A stretch of DNA of 64,000 nucleotides from Candidatus Methanoperedens nitratireducens (GTDB taxonomy: Archaea > Halobacteriota > Methanosarcinia > Methanosarcinales > Methanoperedenaceae). Of the stretch, positions 42,304 through 51,580 are shown one piece after another. Both the position numbers and the translations under genes were made by a program. Below the pieces are notes generated by a model that was given only the letters and a program-made list of their open reading frames with translations, had not been told where the DNA came from and ran no database searches. Location: contig DYGR01000002.1 of the NCBI GenBank assembly GCA_020724545.1, positions 1-64,000 on the forward strand, in the 5' to 3' direction. How positions within the stretch are numbered: the first letter of the stretch is position 1; every line of letters starts with the position of its first letter.

Positions 42304-43443
42304 CTATAAAATCGCTTCAATGCGCTTCAGGGCTTCCTTGATGCGCACCTGGGACGTTGCATATGATATTCTTATAAAATCATCACCTGCAGAGCCGAAT
42401 GCTGAGCCGGGAGTAGCTGCAACAGATGCCCTGTTAAGTAGAAGTTCAGCTACCTCTTCTCCATTTCCATACTCGCTCACATCTGCAAAAGCATAGAAAG
42501 CGCCGTCAGGACTGGTACATCTGATACCGAGTTCATTCAATCCTCTGATGAGCAGGTCCCTTCTTGTCTTAAATTCTCTGACCATATCTGCAATACAGAT
42601 CTGGTCGCCACTGAGAGCCGCCACACCTGCATACTGTACAAAAGAAGTAGCCTGGCTTACCGAGTGAGAGTGGAGTTTGAGCATCTGCTCATAGATCTTC
42701 CCTGGTGCGCTCACATACCCAAGCCGCCATCCTGTCATTGCGTATGCCTTTGAGAAACCATTGACTGTGATTGTCAGATCCTGCATTCCGTCCATCGAAC
42801 CGATGCTGATGTGTTCCCTATCATAGATTATCTTCTCATAGATCTCATCCGATAAGACCATGATATTATTATCAACAGCAAGATCAGCAATCTCTTTTAA
42901 TGTCTCTTTGCTGTATACACCGCCTGTTGGATTACATGGGCTGTTTACTACAATAAGTCTGGTTTTTTTCGTTATATATTCTCCCGGTTCCACAGGTCTA
43001 AAGCCATCATCCCGGGCAGTTGGTGCCCATACTGCTTTCGCGCCTGCAAGTTTCACGCACGGTTCATAAGAGACCCATGCCGGATCAAACAGAATGGCCT
43101 CATCACCCTCATCAAGCACAGAGAGCATGACTTCAAATATGGCCTGTTTTGCTCCGGGAGTGACTATTATACTGCCTGCCCGCGCATCGACGTTATTCTC
43201 TTTCTTTAATTTCTCTACTATTGCCCGCCGCAGCTCCGGGATTCCGGGTGAGGGCGTGTAATGTGTCTCACCCCGGTCAAGGGATGCCTTTGCTGCATCG
43301 ATAATATGCCCGGGTGTAGTAAAATCCGGCTCACCCAGGCTGAAGCTTATTATGTCTTTGCCCTGGCTTTTTAATTCACTTGCAAGGTTTGATATCCTGA
43401 GGGTTGTCGATTCTGTAATATTTTGCAGTCGTTTTGCAGTCAT
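42304..43443 (-). CDS. Class I/II aminotransferase (aspartate aminotransferase-like)
   Basis: The 379-residue PLP enzyme carries the family pattern: ISFSLGEPDFTTPGHI near the N-terminus, NSPCNPTGGVYSKE, and the PLP-lysine segment VNGFSKAYAMTGWRLGY. Most relatives act on aspartate or aromatic amino acids. In coenzyme M synthesis an aspartate aminotransferase converts cysteate to sulfopyruvate, so this gene is a candidate for that step, although it is not linked to comDE. The substrate cannot be read from sequence. Confidence 0.9.
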   Translation of the reverse strand: MTAKRLQNITESTTLRISNLASELKSQGKDIISFSLGEPDFTTPGHIIDAAKASLDRGETHYTPSPGIPELRRAIVEKLKKENNVDARAGSIIVTPGAKQAIFEVMLSVLDEGDEAILFDPAWVSYEPCVKLAGAKAVWAPTARDDGFRPVEPGEYITKKTRLIVVNSPCNPTGGVYSKETLKEIADLAVDNNIMVLSDEIYEKIIYDREHISIGSMDGMQDLTITVNGFSKAYAMTGWRLGYVSAPGKIYEQMLKLHSHSVSQATSFVQYAGVAALSGDQICIADMVREFKTRRDLLIRGLNELGIRCTSPDGAFYAFADVSEYGNGEEVAELLLNRASVAATPGSAFGSAGDDFIRISYATSQVRIKEALKRIEAIL

Positions 43444-43524
43444 AAAATACAGCCAAAGACTCTTTTCTGATATTTAAGCCATTCCAAACTTGAGAACAAA
43501 TGCATAAGTCCTGATATTTTAAAA

Positions 43525-44172
43525 TCAGCGACTGATTCCTTTTATCTTCTCAAGCACAAGAACAGCATCTTCCCGCTTCACATCCACCTCATGTCTTTTG
43601 AAAAAATCAAGCAGCTTCTCCTTATCTGAATCCCCGATAATCCCCTCTTTGAGTGATCCTGTGATTATATTCTGATAACTCCTGTCAGGGTAGAATATTT
43701 TTCTGGCTATACCTATGATAGATACAGCCTGTTCCCCGGTCAAAATTCCAGCGTCCTGTGCTGCTTTAACTGTCAGTCTGATGTTTACAAGCGGAACTGA
43801 GAGCGCCTCCATCGTTTCCGCATTAAAAGTTACCGCGACCTCATCATCGGATTCTATGATGCCGCTCCGGTACATCTCGTATATCCTGCCAGCACCGATC
43901 ATATCGTAGGATTCGAGCTCAGAAACACGAAGCGCCCCCATACTTGCTCCGCCTACCACTGTTATACCGCTCCTCAGCGCCTCTATTATTTCCCGATGTG
44001 CTACCGCTGCGCTGTCAAAGAAAACCCCATCTATAATACCGATTATATCTGGCGAGGATCTGATAATCCTTCTGATATCATCCCGCTTCACAGGGGGGCG
44101 GTAATCTGCATCCAGAATCTTTTTTGCGTCGCTGTAGCTTATACTCGTGCCCGTGTACACCACGATCCTCAT
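43525..44172 (-). CDS. tfuA: TfuA-related McrA-glycine thioamidation protein
   Basis: The 215-residue protein begins RIVVYTGTSISYSDAKKILD and contains the GIIDGVFFDSAAVAHREIIE and GASMGALRVSELESY segments of TfuA. It acts with YcaO to convert a glycine of methyl-coenzyme M reductase alpha subunit to thioglycine, probably by delivering sulfur. The start overlaps the ycaO stop by 4 nt, so the two are translationally coupled. Confidence 0.95.
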   Translation of the reverse strand: MRIVVYTGTSISYSDAKKILDADYRPPVKRDDIRRIIRSSPDIIGIIDGVFFDSAAVAHREIIEALRSGITVVGGASMGALRVSELESYDMIGAGRIYEMYRSGIIESDDEVAVTFNAETMEALSVPLVNIRLTVKAAQDAGILTGEQAVSIIGIARKIFYPDRSYQNIITGSLKEGIIGDSDKEKLLDFFKRHEVDVKREDAVLVLEKIKGISR

Positions 44173-45413
44173 CTTGACACTCTCTTCTTTTTCCTGATGC
44201 GCTCTCCTTTTCTCTCACGATCAAGCGTATAGAGTTCAAACATGGGGATTATTGCCCTGATCACCGGTATATCCACACCTCTTGACAGGTCAACGATTAT
44301 TGCCCCGTCTGCAGTACCCTCAAGTTTCTCAAGCACAGTGCTGATGTTAGCAGCAGGTGTACTGCTTGAGCTATCCCCAAGTTCATCCATTTGTATTTGC
44401 TCTAAATCGATGGAATCATCAAGCCAGTAGCTGTTTAACTTTCTCATATAGTCGTAGCCGAAGGTTCGCACAACTCGCTCCCTGTCTGTATCCTCGCGTG
44501 CACCGTGTATCTGGACAACCCGGCTCTGGGCTGCTTCGGTAAGCGCCCTTGTTACAGCTATCTCAGGCTGCAGGTGTGCCCCGGCTCCCATGACCAGCAG
44601 GGCCGGGTCTTTTAGAACATTATCATCAAGCGCCACAACAACCGTGGGGATATCCACATCTGATTCAAGCAGCCAGAGCTTTACTATGATTCCTGCCTCT
44701 TCCATCCGCCTCTTTAACTCGTAATTTAAGCCGTTGTTCTCTGAGAGTATTATTTCCTTGCCAGGATTCCGTGTGAACTCGGCAATGCTGAGGGCATCCC
44801 GTTCTATCACCTCAAGCAGACCGTGCAGCACTGCCTCTTCAACCGTATTCCCGGAAGCAAGGCCGTTGGTATTGCTCCTGAAGATCTGGTTTCCACTTGC
44901 GGGATTATATGGATGGAATACAGCATTGGAAGGCACGAACACCTCAATATCGTTCATAATATCATATCCCATGACCCACTCAAGGCGTGTTAATTCAGAG
45001 AGCGGCCGGGGCAGGAGAAGGGCATCAGGGTATAGAGCAGGATAGTTCTCGCTGAGGGATTCATAGGTATCAACGACCCTCCCCGTATTTAAATCAATAC
45101 CGCTCAGGTTGATGCTGACCTCGGGTTGCTCTGCAAGGCACCGCTCAAAACTCTCCATTATCGCAGAGATCCTTGCATTGGTCTCGGTTGCCCCTTTTCC
45201 AGAGTATATGGATATGGCGCCGGCCGCTGCGCTCGGCCTGATGGCAGAGAAAACCGGGATGCCAACCCGGTCAAGATCTGTGATATTGGCAATGCGGGTC
45301 ACACCTATTTTAGGAAGAAGCCTGGTTGTGTTCTCAAGCGTGGTCTCAGGAGGCAGTACGCGCTGCGTGCCTTCAATATACCTGATATTCGGGTCGATGG
45401 TTATTTTGCTCAT
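44169..45413 (-). CDS. ycaO: YcaO-related McrA-glycine thioamidation enzyme
   Basis: The 414-residue YcaO enzyme uses ATP to activate a backbone amide for thioamide formation in McrA. Family features include SIYSGKGATETNARISAIMESFERCLAE (the ATP-binding SxGKG and ExxER), HGLLEVIERDALSI and AAQSRVVQIHGARED. It precedes tfuA in a two-gene operon. Presence of both predicts a methyl-coenzyme M reductase elsewhere in this genome. Confidence 0.95.
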   Translation of the reverse strand: MSKITIDPNIRYIEGTQRVLPPETTLENTTRLLPKIGVTRIANITDLDRVGIPVFSAIRPSAAAGAISIYSGKGATETNARISAIMESFERCLAEQPEVSINLSGIDLNTGRVVDTYESLSENYPALYPDALLLPRPLSELTRLEWVMGYDIMNDIEVFVPSNAVFHPYNPASGNQIFRSNTNGLASGNTVEEAVLHGLLEVIERDALSIAEFTRNPGKEIILSENNGLNYELKRRMEEAGIIVKLWLLESDVDIPTVVVALDDNVLKDPALLVMGAGAHLQPEIAVTRALTEAAQSRVVQIHGAREDTDRERVVRTFGYDYMRKLNSYWLDDSIDLEQIQMDELGDSSSSTPAANISTVLEKLEGTADGAIIVDLSRGVDIPVIRAIIPMFELYTLDRERKGERIRKKKRVSR

Positions 45414-45584
45414 TGTTTTGTCATTCTTATTGGGTAAGGGTTAGTTCACAAGTCCATGTTAATTTCTAAATTATATTCTATTAATTTTAAATAATCCGTG
45501 TCCATGTATCTCAGTACGTTTTTGTGATATAAAAAAGTAGGGGAATCCCGGCCTGGGTTTTGAGGAAACTCTCGTTGATAACGC

Positions 45585-46061
45585 TCACAGTCCCAGCGCG
45601 TTTGCATCATGTTCAATTTTTTCAGCCATCCTGCCCCTGTACTTCCTGAGTTTTTCCTGTATCGTTTCGTCTTTTGTAGCTATTATCTCGCATGCAAGCA
45701 GCGCAGCATTGTCGCCTCTTCCGATACCAACACATGCAACAGGTATGCCAGACGGCATCTGCGCAATGGAGAGAAGGGCATCAATACCGTCGAGATTTGA
45801 ATCAACGGGCACGCCTATCACAGGCTTTACGGTCTTTGAGGCTACAACGCCGGGAAGATGCGCCGCAAGCCCTGCTATGGCGATAAACACCTTCGCACCT
45901 TTTTCGTGCGCCTCTTTTATCACATTTTCTACGCGCTCAGGAGTGCGGTGGGCTGAAGCCACTGTAACGTCATATTCGACTCCAAACTCTTTCAATACAT
46001 CCACTGCCTTCTTTGCTATCTCTTTATCTGATATGCTTCCCAATACTATCTGTACATCCAT
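45585..46061 (-). CDS. purE: 5-(carboxyamino)imidazole ribonucleotide mutase PurE
   Basis: About 158 residues with the PurE pattern: [52 protein letters not shown] and ALLACEII. It interconverts N5-CAIR and CAIR in purine synthesis. The open frame extends 55 codons upstream into the gamma-carbonic-anhydrase gene in another frame, but GAGGT 8 nt before the ATG at 46061 identifies the start. It lies 11 nt past the upstream stop, so the pair is one operon. Confidence 0.95.
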   Translation of the reverse strand: MDVQIVLGSISDKEIAKKAVDVLKEFGVEYDVTVASAHRTPERVENVIKEAHEKGAKVFIAIAGLAAHLPGVVASKTVKPVIGVPVDSNLDGIDALLSIAQMPSGIPVACVGIGRGDNAALLACEIIATKDETIQEKLRKYRGRMAEKIEHDANALGL

Positions 46062-46072
46062 GTTTTTACCTC

Positions 46073-46582
46073 TTATTCTCCTTTTATTTTTGAATAAGAT
46101 TCCGCCAGCACAAGATTTGCCCGGACCACTCTTTTTGCGAAATCCGAAAGTTCTGCTGTGGTTTCCCTCAGAAGCCCGGCATCTTCCTGTTTGTTCAGAA
46201 CAGCGCCGTCCTCCACAGTCCTGCATGCAGGAATCTTTACATCCTTTACCAGCGCCCTGTGAAGGATAACGCAGTCATCTCCTATGACGCAGTTGAAAAC
46301 CACAGAGCCGAATCCAATAAAGCAGTTATCGCCAATAGTGCAAGGTCCATGCACTATGCAGCCGTGTGCAAGCGAAGTATTTTTACCGGTGATAACTGCC
46401 GAGCCTACCAGGGCATGGATTACAACGTTATCCTGTATATTGCAGCCGCTGCCAATTATTATCGCAGAGCCGGGTTCATCCGCTCTTATGGTAGTATGTG
46501 GGGCTATATAGACGTTCCCTTTTATCTCCACGTTCCCGATAATTACCGCCGATTCTGATATATACGCTGTATCACTTACCAT
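46073..46582 (-). CDS. Gamma-class carbonic anhydrase-like hexapeptide-repeat protein
   Basis: About 169 residues of left-handed beta-helix (repeats like [32 protein letters not shown]). The three zinc-ligand positions of gamma-carbonic anhydrases are occupied: His in VVIHALVG and the pair in LAHGCIVHG (HxxxxH). The acidic loops of the Cam-type enzyme are absent, as in CamH-like members. GGTGG before the ATG at 46582 is preferred over a TTG at 46615. Enzymatic activity is plausible but not certain. Confidence 0.88.
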   Translation of the reverse strand: MVSDTAYISESAVIIGNVEIKGNVYIAPHTTIRADEPGSAIIIGSGCNIQDNVVIHALVGSAVITGKNTSLAHGCIVHGPCTIGDNCFIGFGSVVFNCVIGDDCVILHRALVKDVKIPACRTVEDGAVLNKQEDAGLLRETTAELSDFAKRVVRANLVLAESYSKIKGE

Positions 46583-46673
46583 AGGTGTTCCACCTGCTGG
46601 ATTTTTGTGTAGCAACTTTATTACTCCGTTATGATTTTTTATGATAATATATGATAAAATATTTAAACTTTGG

Positions 46674-46700
46674 GGATTATCACGGAGTCCACGGAGAAGC
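46674..46700. repeat. CACGGAGTCCACGGAG intergenic repeat
   Basis: The motif ATCACGGAGTCCACGGAGA is another short quasi-periodic sequence of a type scattered between genes in many genomes. It sits between the gamma-carbonic-anhydrase promoter and a HicB relic, within about 370 nt lacking intact genes. Confidence 0.55.
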
Positions 46701-46778
46701 TCAAAATGTCAAAAGCACCACCAAGCAAATTTATTATTGAATTTGATAATTGCAAAGCCTTGTGAAAATAGACTGGGT

Positions 46779-46943
46779 TTAGACCGCAGCAGATATCGCC
46801 ACATTTATTCTTGCAATGATAAAATCTTCTTCTGCTGGTATTTTCTCTTCTTCTTTTAAAGCCATAATGTGCGCCTCAACTGCTTCCTTTACATTTTTGA
46901 TTGTTTCTTCAATCGTCTCGCCCTGAGAATAAATCAGAGTATC
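46779..46943 (-). pseudogene. HicB-like antitoxin fragment
   Basis: The minus strand encodes IYSQGETIEETIKNVKEAVE followed by a Glu-rich helix and ends with TAA at 46779-46781. SQGET(I/L)EE...KEA is the hallmark of the HicB antitoxin partial RNase-H fold. The upstream part, with the strand that starts HicB proteins, is missing: a TAA closes the frame two codons earlier. No HicA toxin is seen beside it, so this is a relic of a toxin-antitoxin locus. Confidence 0.7.
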
Positions 46944-46984
46944 TTATCAGAACCTCTCGAATGTGAGATAAAACGCTGCGGATC

Positions 46985-47695
46985 TCAAAGATTATTCGAG
47001 ACTCTCCATTTGATAAGAACACCATCCTCTAATTTTTCACATGAGATGAGCCTGAGCCTGCAGAATTCGCTGATAAACCCATCTCCGTCCACCAGCGTTG
47101 GCGCACTCCTGCCTCCTATTACGATATTCCCGACAAAGGTATAGATCTCATCCACAAGCCCTCTTGATATAAGTCCCCAGTTCAATGTTGCCCCACCCTC
47201 TACCATCAGGCGGTTGATCCCGCGGTTCTTTAATTCGACAAGTAATCTCTCAAGATCCACGCTTTCTTCACCCGGGGTGATGATCTCAGCATACTTCGCA
47301 AGCTGCGCTACCTTCTCCCGCGGCGCGCTCTCAGAGACTGCTATTATCCTCTTGCCTTCACCTTTTTTGAAGATATCTGCATCAACAGGAGTTCTTACCA
47401 GGCTGTCAACCACGATCCTGACAGGGTTCGGAGGAAGTCCGCTTGCTAATCGCGTTTCCCTGCGCTCTTTTGATTTTACAGTAAGGCTCGGGTTGTCTGA
47501 GAGCACGGTGCCGATGCCTACCATGATCGCATCAGATGTTGCCCTGAGTTCATCCATGCGGTCAAAATCAAGCCTGCCTGAGATCCTGGTCTGCTTTCGC
47601 TCTATCGTTGCTATTTTCCCGTCCGCGCTCATGGCTGCGTTGATGAATACGAAGGGTCTTGGTGGTTTGTTAAGGTTATTTCTGGCGTCTGGCAT
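46985..47695 (-). CDS. arfC: 2,5-diamino-6-ribosylamino-4(3H)-pyrimidinone 5'-phosphate reductase
   Basis: About 236 residues of the RibD C-terminal reductase family: FVFINAAMSADGKIATIERK, SGRLDFDRMDELRATSDAIMVGIGTVLSDNPSL and LMVEGGATLNWGLISRGLVDEI. It reduces the ribose ring in archaeal riboflavin synthesis, and its product also feeds F420/FO synthesis. The reading frame is open to 47779; the ATG at 47695 followed by PDARNNLNKPPRPFVF gives the usual length. Confidence 0.93.
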   Translation of the reverse strand: MPDARNNLNKPPRPFVFINAAMSADGKIATIERKQTRISGRLDFDRMDELRATSDAIMVGIGTVLSDNPSLTVKSKERRETRLASGLPPNPVRIVVDSLVRTPVDADIFKKGEGKRIIAVSESAPREKVAQLAKYAEIITPGEESVDLERLLVELKNRGINRLMVEGGATLNWGLISRGLVDEIYTFVGNIVIGGRSAPTLVDGDGFISEFCRLRLISCEKLEDGVLIKWRVSNNL

Positions 47696-48027
47696 GGCTT
47701 TCTTTTTACATTTAAAAGATGAAATAGCTAACCCAGATTGATGAACTGGACGGGATGTTATTGATAGAATTTCCCGCATCTTAGAGAATGGTACGGAGAG
47801 AATGGTGCGGAGAGCATCTCTGGGCTCCTGGCTGCTATCATGGTTCTGTTGGACAGGGCTGGGATGTTTACGATGAATTTAGGACTGCAAGGCTAAATGT
47901 TAGATACTAATGAATCAAAACTCAGAAAAAAAGAACAAATAAATACTCTACAACTATTTATGCCGGTACTTTAAATTCAACTTCACAAACTATACCCGTT
48001 GCGCAATAAAAACTAGGGATATTATTC
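47696..48027. other. Intergenic region with a copy of the trm5 3' end
   Basis: No intact gene is seen in about 330 nt. Positions 47811-47839 repeat, with one mismatch, the last bases of the Trm5-family gene found at 50569-50597 (AGAGCATCT-x-TGGGCTCCTGG...). The rest is unremarkable AT-rich sequence. Confidence 0.7.
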
Positions 48028-48552
48028 TTACTCCTTTCTCTTTCTAATAGCGAAGAAATACACAAATACAAACATAACAGGCGTAAAAAAACCATTCATA
48101 ATTGTATTAGTTGATTTTGGTTCTGTTCCTATTGGAGTGAATGCTGGAGTTTGTATTTGAGTTTGAATAGGTGCAACGGTGGGAGATGGTGTTACTGATG
48201 AAGTTGATATTATTGGAAAATCGCTTTCGTCGCCTGGGAAAGTAGAATTATGGATTTCATCAACGTTTATAAATTTGTCTTCATCGGAGTCTAAAGACTC
48301 AATATTTTTCATAGCTTGAATTGAATTATCACGATTAAAGGCAGTATTGCTTCTCAGATCTAAACCATATTTATTCCAGCTTACTGGGGGAGTGGTAGAA
48401 GCCATGCATGTTTTGCATGTATTTAGCTTCGTATCTGAGGCATTATAAAGTGTTGAAAAATCATTTAAAATAATTTTATTTGCCTGAGCCTGTGGAACTC
48501 CTATCAAAGATACTATTGTTATCAACAATATTACCGATACTTTTCTATTCAT
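48028..48552 (-). CDS. Secreted protein with a CxxC motif and acidic calcium-type loop
   Basis: 174 residues: signal peptide (SVILLITIVSLIGVPQAQA), a LNTCKTCMASTTPP segment, an acidic loop LDSDEDKFINVDEIHNSTFPGD resembling EF-hand/dockerin-type repeats, a Thr/Pro linker, and a C-terminal helix followed by RKRKE. The layout matches small bacterial and archaeal secreted proteins in which the CxxCH heme motif precedes a D-x-D-x-D loop, but here the axial His is replaced by Met (CKTCM), so covalent heme binding is doubtful. Function unknown. Confidence 0.75.
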   Translation of the reverse strand: MNRKVSVILLITIVSLIGVPQAQANKIILNDFSTLYNASDTKLNTCKTCMASTTPPVSWNKYGLDLRSNTAFNRDNSIQAMKNIESLDSDEDKFINVDEIHNSTFPGDESDFPIISTSSVTPSPTVAPIQTQIQTPAFTPIGTEPKSTNTIMNGFFTPVMFVFVYFFAIRKRKE

Positions 48553-48709
48553 AATATTATTACCTCTATTATACCCCTCTGAGAATTCCCTTTCTTTTTA
48601 GGAGAGTTCGTAATATAAACTTAATGGTTTAATTCATAACTTACACTTGCGCCTTCATAAATCGCAGTAATGCCGCTTCTTTTATTCACCGGGACAATTA
48701 AATTCCTCT

Positions 48710-50503
48710 CTACCTTCTCCGTATCAAACATTTCCATTCATTCCCGATCAGGTCTGTCCGCCCGGCAGTCTTCAATCCCTCATACACCAGCCCGTAATTC
48801 CTTTTATCCTTATACTGCATAAGCGCGCGCTGTATCCGCTTCTCCCGCCCTTTCACAACGTGGATTTCTTTCATGGTAAAAGGATCGATCCCTGTGTGAT
48901 ACATGCATGTAGAGGCTGTCATTGGCGTGGGCGTGAAATCCTGAACCTGCTCGGTATACATGTTATTATCGCGTATGTACTCCGCAAGCTCAACCATATC
49001 CCTGAGGGTACAGCCAGGATGCCCTGACATGAAATAGGGGATAAGATATTGTTTTTTCCCGAGTTTTTTATTTTCTGCCTCAAATCTGTTTTTGAAATGC
49101 TCAAACACCTCTCTTGATGGCTTGTGCATCATATCCGTGACGTCTTGTGATACGTGTTCAGGTGCGATTTTTAACTGCCCGCTGATGTGGTGGGCGCATA
49201 GCTCTGAAAGGTAATCCGATGAATCAGCCAGTACAAGATCATAGCGTATCCCTGAGCCTATGAACACCTTTTTTACACCAGGTACCTTACGCAGGCACCG
49301 CAGGAGCTCAACCTGGTGATGATGGCCTGTATCAAGGCTCCTGCATAACGGGTGTGTGCATATTTTATCAGAACATGCGCCGTGGGTATCCCATTTGCTG
49401 CAGCACATCGAATACATATTGGCAGTCGGACCTCCCACATCCTGCACGATACCTTTAAAATCAGGCATCTGTGCCATTCTTTTAACCTCCCTTATGATCG
49501 ATTCTATGCTGCGGCTCTGCACTATCCTGCCCTGGTGGTGCGTCAGGGCGCAGAAAGAGCAGGAAGCAAAGCACCCGCGGTGGCTTATGACCGAGAACTT
49601 AACAGGAGCGAGCGCAGGTATGGATTCTTTATAAGAGGGATGGGGCATCCTTGTATAGGGCAGCTCATATATACGATCAAGCTCCTGAGTGCTCAGAGGC
49701 ATGGCTGGCTTATTCTGTATGATTATCGTTTTTGGATGCGGCTGTGCCATAGCTCTTCCCCTGACAGGGTCCTGCTCCTGGTAGTGTAGGCTGAATGCCT
49801 TAGCGTAAAGAGCTCTATCGCTCAAGACTTCAGTAAAGCCCGGTATCTCGACATAGTCCTCATGCCCTATCGAGCGCCACCTGCTTATCTCCATTTTGAT
49901 GGCCGTGCCCGGGACATCGGTGATATTCTTTATATCCTCACCTTTTGAGAGGCGATTGGCGATCTCGATCACCTGCCTCTCCCCCATCCCGAACACCAGC
50001 AGATCCGCAGGCGCATCAGCGAGAATGGATCGGCGCACAGAATCCGACCAGTAGTCATAATGGGCAAACCGCCTGAGGCTTGCCTCGATCCCACCCAGCA
50101 CGATCGGGGTATCAGGGAAAATAGCATGAAGCTTATCAGCATAGACTATAGTCGAGCGGTCAGGCCTCCGCGGTATACCGCCGGGTGAATAAACATCATC
50201 GCTGCGTTTTTTCAGATTTGCTGTATAGTTGTTCACCATTGAATCCACATTCCCTGAGGTAACGCCAAAGAACAGTCCGGGTTTTCCGAGCTTCTTAAAA
50301 TCCGATTCATTTTTCCAGTCAGGCCGGGCTATGATGCCCACGCTAAAGCCTGCATCATGGAGCACCCGCCCGATCACTGCTGTGCCGAATGAGGGATGGT
50401 CAACATAGGCATCCCCGGTAACGAGGATTATATCGAATTCATGGATTCCCAGCGCCTCTGCTTCATGCAGGGACATGGGGAGGAATAGTGGTTGTGATGT
50501 CAT
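48710..50503 (-). CDS. YgiQ family radical SAM protein
   Basis: 597 residues. The N-terminal part (DIILVTGDAYVDHPSFGTAV) is the B12-binding-like domain of YgiQ, followed by the radical SAM motif HRGCFASCSFCALTHHQGR (CX3CX2C) and a further conserved CCSKWDTHGACSDKIC cysteine cluster. The family is widespread but its substrate is unknown. It is a single-gene unit flanked by a 29-nt direct repeat (47811 and 50569). Confidence 0.92.
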   Translation of the reverse strand: MTSQPLFLPMSLHEAEALGIHEFDIILVTGDAYVDHPSFGTAVIGRVLHDAGFSVGIIARPDWKNESDFKKLGKPGLFFGVTSGNVDSMVNNYTANLKKRSDDVYSPGGIPRRPDRSTIVYADKLHAIFPDTPIVLGGIEASLRRFAHYDYWSDSVRRSILADAPADLLVFGMGERQVIEIANRLSKGEDIKNITDVPGTAIKMEISRWRSIGHEDYVEIPGFTEVLSDRALYAKAFSLHYQEQDPVRGRAMAQPHPKTIIIQNKPAMPLSTQELDRIYELPYTRMPHPSYKESIPALAPVKFSVISHRGCFASCSFCALTHHQGRIVQSRSIESIIREVKRMAQMPDFKGIVQDVGGPTANMYSMCCSKWDTHGACSDKICTHPLCRSLDTGHHHQVELLRCLRKVPGVKKVFIGSGIRYDLVLADSSDYLSELCAHHISGQLKIAPEHVSQDVTDMMHKPSREVFEHFKNRFEAENKKLGKKQYLIPYFMSGHPGCTLRDMVELAEYIRDNNMYTEQVQDFTPTPMTASTCMYHTGIDPFTMKEIHVVKGREKRIQRALMQYKDKRNYGLVYEGLKTAGRTDLIGNEWKCLIRRR

Positions 50504-50575
50504 GTTATTTTTAATTGATGTTATTAGATATCGGAACTCTAGTTAAGCTTATATGATGCCTGGGCTACAGAGCAT

Positions 50576-51580
50576 CTATGGGCTCCTGGCTGCTATCCTC
50601 GCATCCACTACCACATGCCATACTCCTGGTGAGTACTTTTTTATCCTTCTCATATTGATTATTTTTGCATCTCTTCCCTGTTTTCCTGCTTCAGCAAATA
50701 TCCTCTCAACAGGACGGCGCTCTATCGCCTCAGGCACAGCCTCATGGTAATGAATAATCCCGCCTGGTGAGAGGGCACGGATACCGTGCTCAAGGTATTC
50801 ATGTGCATCTAAGTACCCCATGATCACCCTGTCCGCTATCCCGTGCGGGGTAGCAACTGCGCAGTCTCCGGTCACAGGTTCAACAACATCCTCTACTCTG
50901 TTAAGCTTTATATTCTCTTTTAAATAACCAGATGCTACAGGGTTTATTTCTATAGCGAATATCTTTCTGGGTTTTGAATGTACTGCCATGGGTATCGAGA
51001 AATACCCGATCCCAGCAAACATATCCACAACAGTTTCACCCTCACCAAGCTTGCTCATGCGCTTTCTTTCAGCGAGGTTTCCCTTGGAGTACATAATCTT
51101 CATAGCATCAATCTTAAAAGAACAGCCGTTCTCCATATGTATGGTCTCAGTGCTCCCCCCTGCGATTACTTCCCGCTCAGGCTGCCTCATCTGACCGCTT
51201 ATTCCCCTGTCAAGAAGCACTGTCCTGCACCCTGGATAAAATGACAATAATGCCTTACCTATCTCTGCTTTTCGGTTCTCAAGCCTCTCGTGCAACGAGA
51301 TTATGATTATATCCCCGAGGATCTGCCATCCTGCAGGTAAAAACTTTCTCTCGCTATCTGGAATATCAAGATAGTCGCCATGGGTCTTTTTCGGGATATA
51401 GAAATGGGGCTCTTCCTGTTCAACCAGGGTAAGATCTTCTGCTGCAAAAGATTCCTTTACAGGGATCTCAATAAGACCGCTCTTTTTAACAAGCCTTCTG
51501 GTTTTATCAAGAGCGCCCTCAAAGAGCAGTTTTTGCCGAACTCTCTCAGTTTCCTCTCTACTAACGATAACAGCCCTCAT
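50576..51580 (-). CDS. Trm5/Taw2 family tRNA methyltransferase or aminocarboxypropyltransferase
   Basis: 334 residues with the Trm5-type SAM domain: VVDMFAGIGYFSIPMAVHSK (motif I), IFAIEINPVASGYLKENIKLN and DRVIMGYLDAHEYLEHGIRAL. Archaeal members either methylate N1 of G37 (Trm5) or add the aminocarboxypropyl group in wyosine synthesis (Taw2). The NPPY catalytic motif of Trm5 is not seen (MGYLD stands in its place), which favours a Taw2-like role. Its ATG overlaps the hom stop by 4 nt, making it the last gene of a three-gene operon. Confidence 0.85.
   Translation of the reverse strand: MRAVIVSREETERVRQKLLFEGALDKTRRLVKKSGLIEIPVKESFAAEDLTLVEQEEPHFYIPKKTHGDYLDIPDSERKFLPAGWQILGDIIIISLHERLENRKAEIGKALLSFYPGCRTVLLDRGISGQMRQPEREVIAGGSTETIHMENGCSFKIDAMKIMYSKGNLAERKRMSKLGEGETVVDMFAGIGYFSIPMAVHSKPRKIFAIEINPVASGYLKENIKLNRVEDVVEPVTGDCAVATPHGIADRVIMGYLDAHEYLEHGIRALSPGGIIHYHEAVPEAIERRPVERIFAEAGKQGRDAKIINMRRIKKYSPGVWHVVVDARIAARSP

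Noticed and set aside
46869-47144. Plus-strand reading frame opposite the HicB relic and the reductase gene
   Set aside because: It overlaps coding sequence of the RibD-type reductase and shows no family signature; treated as a shadow frame.
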